Shown here: in pieces, positions 6,997 through 11,775 of the stretch
Numbering within the stretch: the stretch's first letter is position 1
How the letters are laid out: each line of letters opens with the position of its first letter
NCBI GenBank assembly: GCA_903904275.1
Contig: CAIVBX010000366.1
Coordinates: 1-11,775 of the forward strand
From: an uncultured Pseudomonadota bacterium
GTDB taxonomy: Bacteria > Pseudomonadota > Gammaproteobacteria > Methylococcales > Methylomonadaceae
Length of the DNA stretch: 11,775 bases
Reading direction: 5' to 3'
The notes under the pieces: generated by a model
Database searches by the model: none
Told to the model about the DNA's origin: nothing
The model's input: only the letters and a program-made list of their open reading frames with translations
Program-made: the position numbers and the translations under genes

Positions 6997-8148
6997 TTAA
7001 GGTTTTTGGCTTTCGGTCATAACGTCTTCTTCGGCACGCAGCATTAACGCACCTTCTGTGACTAATTGTTCATTTGGTTGCAATCCATTTATCACAACGG
7101 CAGTGCCTTTTAATCGCAAACCTAATTCAACACGCCGTTTTTTAAAATGCGTTTCATCATCAACGACAAACACATAATCAACATCGTCTTCAGTAAAAAT
7201 AGCCGTTAAAGGAATCACAATAGCTTGGTCATTCACATCGCTATCGATTGCAATGGTGGCATACATATTGGGTAATAAACGTCCGTTGGAATTTAGTAAT
7301 TCACCACGCACTTGAACGGTGCGTGTTGCTTCGTCTAACGTTTGCCCAATATATTGAACTGTGGCGGGAAATTTTTCATTTGGATAAGCCGCAACATAAA
7401 CGGATAATTTTTGACCTAATTTAATTTTTGATAAATTTGTTTCATACACATTCAGCATCACAGTGAGTTTTGTTAAATTAGAAATCACAAACAATGGTGC
7501 ATCTAAATCAGGACGAATTTCCATGCCTGGTGTCACATTTCGTTCAACCACAACACCTGTCATTGGTGAATGTAAAACAAAACGTCCATCACCTTGCCCT
7601 GAATTAAGATGCAAATTTTTCAAACGTTGTTGCGTACGTTGCACGTCACTTTTAGCGCGACTTAATTCGTCTTGCGCTTGTTCCAATTCTTTTCGCGCGA
7701 CAGCTTTACCTGCATAAAGTTCTTGTTGACGATTAAAAGAGTGAGACGCGAGTGTTAAATCGGCTTGCGCTTTGGTGGAATCTGCTTGTGCATCGGCAAC
7801 ATCGGGACTATCTAATTCGAGTAATGTCGCGCCAACAGAAACATTTGAACCTAATGTCACAGGTGCTGAAATTACGCGCCCTGCAATCGGAGAACTAATG
7901 CGCGATGTGACACTTTCGTTATAAACAATTTTTCCAACTAACGGTTCTAACAAAGCATGTTGCGTTAAACTTAAATTGGTAATTTGCACATAGGCGCGTT
8001 TAGGCGAATCGGGCGACAAATACACATCACCTACGGGAATTTTTGGCGTTGCTGGCGTAGTGGTTTTTTCTGTCGGTTCAGAACACGCGATTAAAAAGAG
8101 TGATAAAAGAGCGGTGGCTAAAAATGCGGAGCGATTCATAATTTTCAT
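6997..8148 (-). CDS. czcB: CzcB-like periplasmic adaptor (membrane fusion) lipoprotein
   Basis: This 383-residue protein is the adaptor that links the RND pump to the outer-membrane channel. It begins with a lipoprotein signal peptide ending in the lipobox LIAC at Cys22, so it is probably lipid-anchored in the inner membrane and faces the periplasm. A barrel-sandwich (lipoyl-like) half follows (SPIAGRVISAPVTLGSNVSVG, about 86-106), then an alpha-helical hairpin rich in Ala, Gln and Glu (about 115-180), the second lipoyl half (SPMTGVVVERNVTPGMEI, about 194-211) and beta-barrel plus membrane-proximal domains. The ATG overlaps the OMF stop as ATGA. A second ATG three codons later (8139) would also give a good signal peptide, and neither has a strong Shine-Dalgarno, so coupled translation is likely. 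It lacks a long His-rich N-terminal tail like that of some CzcB proteins. Confidence 0.9.
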   Translation of the reverse strand: MKIMNRSAFLATALLSLFLIACSEPTEKTTTPATPKIPVGDVYLSPDSPKRAYVQITNLSLTQHALLEPLVGKIVYNESVTSRISSPIAGRVISAPVTLGSNVSVGATLLELDSPDVADAQADSTKAQADLTLASHSFNRQQELYAGKAVARKELEQAQDELSRAKSDVQRTQQRLKNLHLNSGQGDGRFVLHSPMTGVVVERNVTPGMEIRPDLDAPLFVISNLTKLTVMLNVYETNLSKIKLGQKLSVYVAAYPNEKFPATVQYIGQTLDEATRTVQVRGELLNSNGRLLPNMYATIAIDSDVNDQAIVIPLTAIFTEDDVDYVFVVDDETHFKKRRVELGLRLKGTAVVINGLQPNEQLVTEGALMLRAEEDVMTESQKP

Positions 8149-9467
8149 TTTTTAGAACGGTTGTCAAAAGTGTTTAATTCTACGCCAAGAGCTTTTACCA
8201 AATTGTGATAAGCGTTCACACGCTCAATCATGGCGGCGTGATAATCCCGCATTACATTTTTATAATTGCGTTGCGCTTCAATGAAATCGAGAACGCTGGT
8301 CGCGCCTTTGCTGTAAGCCAATTCGGAACTATTTCGTACCGTTAACGCATCTTTTAATAAACTATCATTAAAACGTTTAACGATTTTATCCGCGCTATTC
8401 CATGCCGCTAACGCCGTGACAACATCGTTGCGAATTGCGTTTTCAGTTTGTTCAACCGCAAGTTTATTTTTGTTCACATTCACAAAGGCTTTATCTTCTT
8501 CGCCTTGATATTGATAAAACAACGGCATCGGCACGCTCAATCCAACAAACCCCGAATTCAAATTATTATTACTCGGATCGCGTGCATAACCTGCATTAAC
8601 AGTCACGTCGGGATATTTCAAACGACGCGCTAATTCTAATTCTTTGTTGGTTTGTTCAATGCGTAATTTATCGGCTTCTAAATCAGGACGTTGTTGCAGC
8701 GCATTGTTGATAAGTGTTTGAACAGACAAATTTTGCCCAATATCTTTAATAACAGCCCATTCGTCTTTGGCTTCAAACTGCAAACTTTTATCCATCCAAC
8801 CTAAAAGAACCGCTAAATTTGCTTGTGCTTGCTCAACTGCCATTTGAGCATTATCTAAATCGGATTGCGCGTGCATTGCTTCCATTTTCACGCGCAAAAA
8901 ATCGGATTCTGAAATGTCACCGCCTTTCAAACGCAATTGGTTAGCTTTTAAAACGTCATCGTAATGCGTGACAATTTCTTGTGCTAACCAACGATTTTTT
9001 TGTGTTTGCAATAAACCAAAATACGCATCTCGAACCATGCTGGAAAAAATCCGAATCGCATCTTTAAAATCACTTTCGGCAGCTTGCGTTGCAAAACCAC
9101 TGCTTTCGATTCGTAAGCCACGTTTGCCAGCGGTTTCAATCAATTGGCTAAACGAATAATTTTGCCCAATTCCACAAGAAACATTTTCGTTATGATTACA
9201 GCCTGCTGGACTTGCCCCCATATTAGGATTTTTAGCAAGTTCAGTGAGTTGCACACCAAATGTAGGATTAGGAATTGCCGCTGCGACAATTTCATCGGCT
9301 TTGGCTTGGTCGATATTGTATTGCGCGGCAATTAAATCTAAATTTCGCTGATAAAAAAGGGCTATGGCTTCATCAATTGAAAGTGGGACACTTTGTGCTA
9401 GTGCATCAATTGTTATCAATAAACTGAGTAGCAATCCGAGAATGAATTTGAGCTGATTATTTCGCAT
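8145..9467 (-). CDS. czcC: CzcC-like outer-membrane efflux channel (TolC family)
   Basis: This 440-residue outer-membrane factor is the exit duct of the tripartite pump. A cleavable signal peptide runs to about residue 25 (hydrophobic core FILGLLLSLLITI, then ALAQS). The mature protein shows the two OEP-type repeats of long amphipathic helices, with LSIDEAIALFYQRNLDLIAA (29-48) beginning the first and FSQLIETAGKRGLR (106-119) a family hallmark close to the CzcC L-x-Q-x-I-E-x-x-GKR motif. The second repeat has PVxxPLFYQ-type residues around 305-315 and a conserved end, FIEAQRNY. An insertion at 83-100 contains Cys90, His92 and Cys98, which is not usual in the family and could form a disulfide or bind metal. 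It is first in the metal operon and preceded by a TATAAT box. Assignment to metal export comes from its adaptor and pump partners. Confidence 0.9.
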   Translation of the reverse strand: MRNNQLKFILGLLLSLLITIDALAQSVPLSIDEAIALFYQRNLDLIAAQYNIDQAKADEIVAAAIPNPTFGVQLTELAKNPNMGASPAGCNHNENVSCGIGQNYSFSQLIETAGKRGLRIESSGFATQAAESDFKDAIRIFSSMVRDAYFGLLQTQKNRWLAQEIVTHYDDVLKANQLRLKGGDISESDFLRVKMEAMHAQSDLDNAQMAVEQAQANLAVLLGWMDKSLQFEAKDEWAVIKDIGQNLSVQTLINNALQQRPDLEADKLRIEQTNKELELARRLKYPDVTVNAGYARDPSNNNLNSGFVGLSVPMPLFYQYQGEEDKAFVNVNKNKLAVEQTENAIRNDVVTALAAWNSADKIVKRFNDSLLKDALTVRNSSELAYSKGATSVLDFIEAQRNYKNVMRDYHAAMIERVNAYHNLVKALGVELNTFDNRSKK

Positions 9468-9507
9468 AAAGTTTGTGTATAAAGCCTTTTCATAAATGAG
9501 ATTTCAA

Positions 9508-9513
9508 ATTATA
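9508..9513 (-). promoter_or_regulatory. Candidate -10 box of the czcCBA operon
   Basis: A perfect TATAAT on the minus strand lies about 40 bases before the OMF start codon, in the only intergenic gap (9468-9541) ahead of the metal operon. The DNA upstream is A-tract rich (an UP-element-like run), but no good -35 hexamer sits at 16-18 bases, so the promoter may be weak or activator-dependent. The expected metal-responsive regulator is not in the window. Confidence 0.45.
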
Positions 9514-9541
9514 GGTGTTTTTTTAAATTTTTTATTTTGCG

Positions 9542-10831
9542 TTAAAAATTCAATTTTCGCAGACGAGCATAATAAAAACCGTCGCAACTATTTTCGCCCG
9601 TCAGAATTTGCCAACCGTGTTTTGCGTGATTTTCAGAAAATGGAATTTCTTGCGCGTCTGAATTTTCAGCCAAAAATTTTTCGATTTGATTTTCATTTTC
9701 GGCTTTTAAAATTGAACACGTCGCATAAACCAATAAACCGTCTTCTTTTAGCATTGACCACGCGGCTTTTAAAATTTCAGCTTGTAATGTTGGCAACGCA
9801 ATTAAATCATCCGCACGGCGCAAAATTTTAATGTCTGGATGTCGGCGAATTACCCCCAATGCAGAGCAGGGGGCATCAACCAAAATGCGGTCGAACAATT
9901 TTCCATTCCACCACGTTTCAGGTTGCGTTGCATCACCAACAATTAATTGTGCTGATAAATTCAAACGCTGTAAATTCGTTTCAACTCGTGCCATTCGCGT
10001 GGCATCAATATCGACCGCAACGCATTCCAAATCATTTTGTGATTCCAAAATATGCGCGGTTTTTCCCGCAGGCGCAGCACATAAATCTAAAACTCGTTGC
10101 CCTGCTTTCAATTCTAATAATCCAGTGGCAAATTGGGCGGCGGTGTCTTGAACAGAAACCATGCCAGTTTCAAAATTTGGCAATGAAAAAACGGCGACAG
10201 GTTTTAACAATCGAATCGCAGACGGACACGTTTCAATAATTTCTGCTGCAATTTCTAAACCAGCAAGTTGTTGTAAATAATTTTCGCGTGTCGTTTGCAA
10301 CGAATTCACCCGCAAAACCATTGGTGGCGGTTCATTTGCAGCTTGAAAAATTGACTCGGCTTTTTCACTCCAATCGTTTTCAATGCGTGAAATCAACCAT
10401 TTCGGATGTGAATGCACCGCAACGGGATTTGAATTTACCAACGTTTCGAGTTGTTCTCGTTCACGCAAATAACGACGTAAAAGTGCGTTAATCAAATTTT
10501 TTGCCCATGATTTTTTTTTCGGTGTGGCATCAACCGTTTCAGAAACTGCCGCGTGCGTTTTTACTCGCATAAACGCTAATTGATACAAACCAACCAATGC
10601 CAGCGCGTAAATTTCAGCATCTTTAATCGGCTTATCAAGTAACTGAGAAAGTAGAAATTGCAAACGGTGATAATAACGACAAACGCCATAACAAACCGCT
10701 TGCACAAAAGCTTTTTCTTGTGGATTTTCGAGTTGGATTAAGGTTTTTTCTAACGCATTAGTCAGCGATTGTCCGCCATCTAAAACACAAACGAGCGTTT
10801 GTGCTGCTAAAAGTCGAGTATTTTTCGCCAT
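9542..10831 (-). CDS. rsmB: 16S rRNA (cytosine-967 C5)-methyltransferase RsmB
   Basis: This 429-residue cytoplasmic enzyme methylates C5 of cytosine 967 in 16S rRNA using SAM. Residues about 1-130 form the NusB-like RNA-binding domain (RLLAAQTLVCVLDGGQSL near the start). Residues about 165-429 are the methyltransferase, with the SAM motif VLDLCAAPAGKTAHI (247-261), VAVDID (271-276), the PCS motif of motif IV (Pro321-Cys322) and the catalytic TCS motif (Thr371-Cys372) of motif VI, spaced like Cys325 and Cys375 of E. coli RsmB. Length is normal. The ATG shares one base with the rmlD stop (TAATG), so both genes are likely co-transcribed and coupled. It is followed by a 74-bp gap without a visible terminator. 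The GxAG change to Ala in CAAPAGKT, where Gly is common, is probably harmless. Confidence 0.95.
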   Translation of the reverse strand: MAKNTRLLAAQTLVCVLDGGQSLTNALEKTLIQLENPQEKAFVQAVCYGVCRYYHRLQFLLSQLLDKPIKDAEIYALALVGLYQLAFMRVKTHAAVSETVDATPKKKSWAKNLINALLRRYLREREQLETLVNSNPVAVHSHPKWLISRIENDWSEKAESIFQAANEPPPMVLRVNSLQTTRENYLQQLAGLEIAAEIIETCPSAIRLLKPVAVFSLPNFETGMVSVQDTAAQFATGLLELKAGQRVLDLCAAPAGKTAHILESQNDLECVAVDIDATRMARVETNLQRLNLSAQLIVGDATQPETWWNGKLFDRILVDAPCSALGVIRRHPDIKILRRADDLIALPTLQAEILKAAWSMLKEDGLLVYATCSILKAENENQIEKFLAENSDAQEIPFSENHAKHGWQILTGENSCDGFYYARLRKLNF

Positions 10832-11712
10832 TATTTTTCAGCCAAACAAAGTTCTAAAACCGTTTCCCAACTTGGCATTTTTAAATTGAAATGTTGCGTG
10901 AGTTTTTGAGTTGAAAGTCGTGAATTTAACGGACGTTTTGCAGGTGTTGGATACGCAGTTGTTGGAATGGGATTGATGACACGATTTTTTAATTCAGTGT
11001 TTTGCAATTTGACTAATTCGACAATTTTTTCAGCAAAACCGTGCCACGATGTTTCGCCTGAATTGGTTAAATTGTAAATGTCTGATTTAAACGTTTTCGC
11101 GCCACGTTCTTGTTGTGATTGTCGCAAAATGTGAGCGGTGGTTTCTGCGATAAAACGTGCTGACGTTGGCGCACCGATTTGGTCAGCAACGATATTTAGC
11201 TCTTCGCGTTCTGCCGCTAATCGCAAAATACTTTTCACAAAATTTTGTCCACGCGATGCAAAAACCCACGTTGTCCGCAAAATTAAATAATCTGCACCAC
11301 TCTGTTGAATTACTTGCTCGCCTGCTAATTTACTTTCGCCATAAACATTTAACGGATTTGTCGCATCGTCTTCGTTGTAAGGTGCGTTTTTTGTACCGTC
11401 GAAAACATAATCCGTTGAATAATGAATCAACAACGCATTCAGTTTTTTAGCTTCTTGCGCCAAAACCGCAACCGCTTTTTCGTTAATTAAAAACGCCGTT
11501 TCACGTTCTGTTTCCGCTTTATCGACAGCGGTATAAGCTGCTGCATTGACAATAACATCGGGCGAAATTTCTTGAATTGTGGCGCGACAGCTTTCTAAAT
11601 TGGTTAAATCAAATTGTTCACGATTTAACGCGAAAACCTCACCAAGCGGCAAAAGTGTTCGCGCTAATTCAAAACCGACTTGTCCGTTGCAACCTGTGAC
11701 TAAAATTTTCAT
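10831..11712 (-). CDS. rmlD: dTDP-4-dehydrorhamnose reductase RmlD
   Basis: This 293-residue cytoplasmic enzyme of the extended SDR type reduces dTDP-4-dehydro-L-rhamnose to dTDP-L-rhamnose with NAD(P)H, the last step in making the rhamnose donor for O-antigen and other surface glycans. It has the Rossmann motif GCNGQVG (7-13), NAAAYTAVDKAE (56-67) typical of RmlD, the STDYVFDG block (99-106) and the catalytic Tyr124-x-x-x-Lys128 pair (VYGESKLAGEQ). Length matches the family. The ATG overlaps the rmlC stop by four bases (ATGA), and the gene's own stop overlaps the rsmB start. The rest of the pathway (rmlA, rmlB) is presumably upstream, beyond the window end. Confidence 0.95.
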   Translation of the reverse strand: MKILVTGCNGQVGFELARTLLPLGEVFALNREQFDLTNLESCRATIQEISPDVIVNAAAYTAVDKAETERETAFLINEKAVAVLAQEAKKLNALLIHYSTDYVFDGTKNAPYNEDDATNPLNVYGESKLAGEQVIQQSGADYLILRTTWVFASRGQNFVKSILRLAAEREELNIVADQIGAPTSARFIAETTAHILRQSQQERGAKTFKSDIYNLTNSGETSWHGFAEKIVELVKLQNTELKNRVINPIPTTAYPTPAKRPLNSRLSTQKLTQHFNLKMPSWETVLELCLAEK

Positions 11713-11775
11713 GCAAACACCTCAGCATCTTGCAATGACAAACCTTGCTCATCTTTTGCAGATAAAAGCGGCTCT
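11709..11775 (-). CDS. rmlC: dTDP-4-dehydrorhamnose 3,5-epimerase RmlC, C-terminal fragment
   Basis: The final 21 codons of an incoming gene are visible before its TGA stop (11711..11709). They read PLLSAKDEQGLSLQDAEVF followed by Ala, which matches the conserved C-terminal tail of RmlC (P-x-L-S-x-K-D-x-x-G-x-x-L-x-x-A-E-V-F). RmlC epimerises C3 and C5 of dTDP-4-keto-6-deoxyglucose, the step just before RmlD. The stop overlaps the rmlD start as ATGA, the usual operon arrangement. Only the tail can be judged. Confidence 0.8.
   Translation of the reverse strand, partial: EPLLSAKDEQGLSLQDAEVFA

Noticed and set aside
9515..9541. Rho-independent terminator after rsmB in the T-rich gap
   Set aside because: The T-runs are on the plus strand, so the rsmB transcript would be A-rich there, and no GC hairpin precedes it.
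9496..9831. 111-codon plus-strand open frame starting in the rsmB/czcC gap with a hydrophobic N-terminus
   Set aside because: Most of it is antisense to the RsmB C-terminus. The hydrophobic start comes from T-rich intergenic DNA, there is no Shine-Dalgarno site and the product is not recognisable.
9859..10239. 126-codon plus-strand open frame, with an overlapping 106-codon one
   Set aside because: Both are antisense to the RsmB methyltransferase domain, show no family features and overlap each other in different frames.

Overview
The window comes from a Gram-negative bacterium. It encodes a three-part efflux pump that spans both membranes, with a lipoprotein-type adaptor and a TolC-like outer-membrane channel. 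The DNA is clearly AT-rich (roughly 40% G+C by eye). The gene content (rmlCD, rsmB, czcCBA with a PII relative, SPINDLY-type OGT, hemJ) fits an environmental proteobacterium. A gammaproteobacterium is my best guess, but that is inference and no gene here proves it.

All eleven genes, nine complete and two cut by the window edges, lie on the minus strand, so transcription runs from high to low coordinates. The order is: rmlC (last 21 codons only), rmlD, rsmB, czcC-like OMF, czcB-like adaptor, czcA-like RND pump, a PII-like protein, a TPR/OGT glycosyltransferase with an extra C-terminal domain, a TylF-family methyltransferase, a TlpA-like thioredoxin and hemJ (first 18 codons only). Packing is very tight: ATGA or TAATG overlaps occur at rmlC/rmlD, rmlD/rsmB, OMF/adaptor and tlpA/hemJ. 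The largest gaps are 74 bp (rsmB to OMF, with a TATAAT box) and 74 bp (PII to OGT). No stretch above 300 bp lacks a gene. No tRNA, rRNA, CRISPR array, insertion sequence or attachment site was seen.

Functionally there are four blocks. (1) The end of a dTDP-L-rhamnose operon, with the 16S rRNA methyltransferase rsmB attached. (2) A heavy-metal efflux operon, OMF-adaptor-RND, ending in a PII paralogue with a shortened, His/Glu-rich T-loop, probably a cytoplasmic sensor or modulator tied to the pump. (3) A likely glycan or protein-glycosylation pair: an O-GlcNAc-transferase-like enzyme and a TylF-type O-methyltransferase. (4) A membrane-anchored thiol-disulfide protein overlapping hemJ, the heme-pathway oxidase.

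The most unusual item is the OGT-like protein. Its last ~83 residues are a complete DUF4160 domain, normally a small stand-alone protein, fused in frame after the glycosyltransferase.
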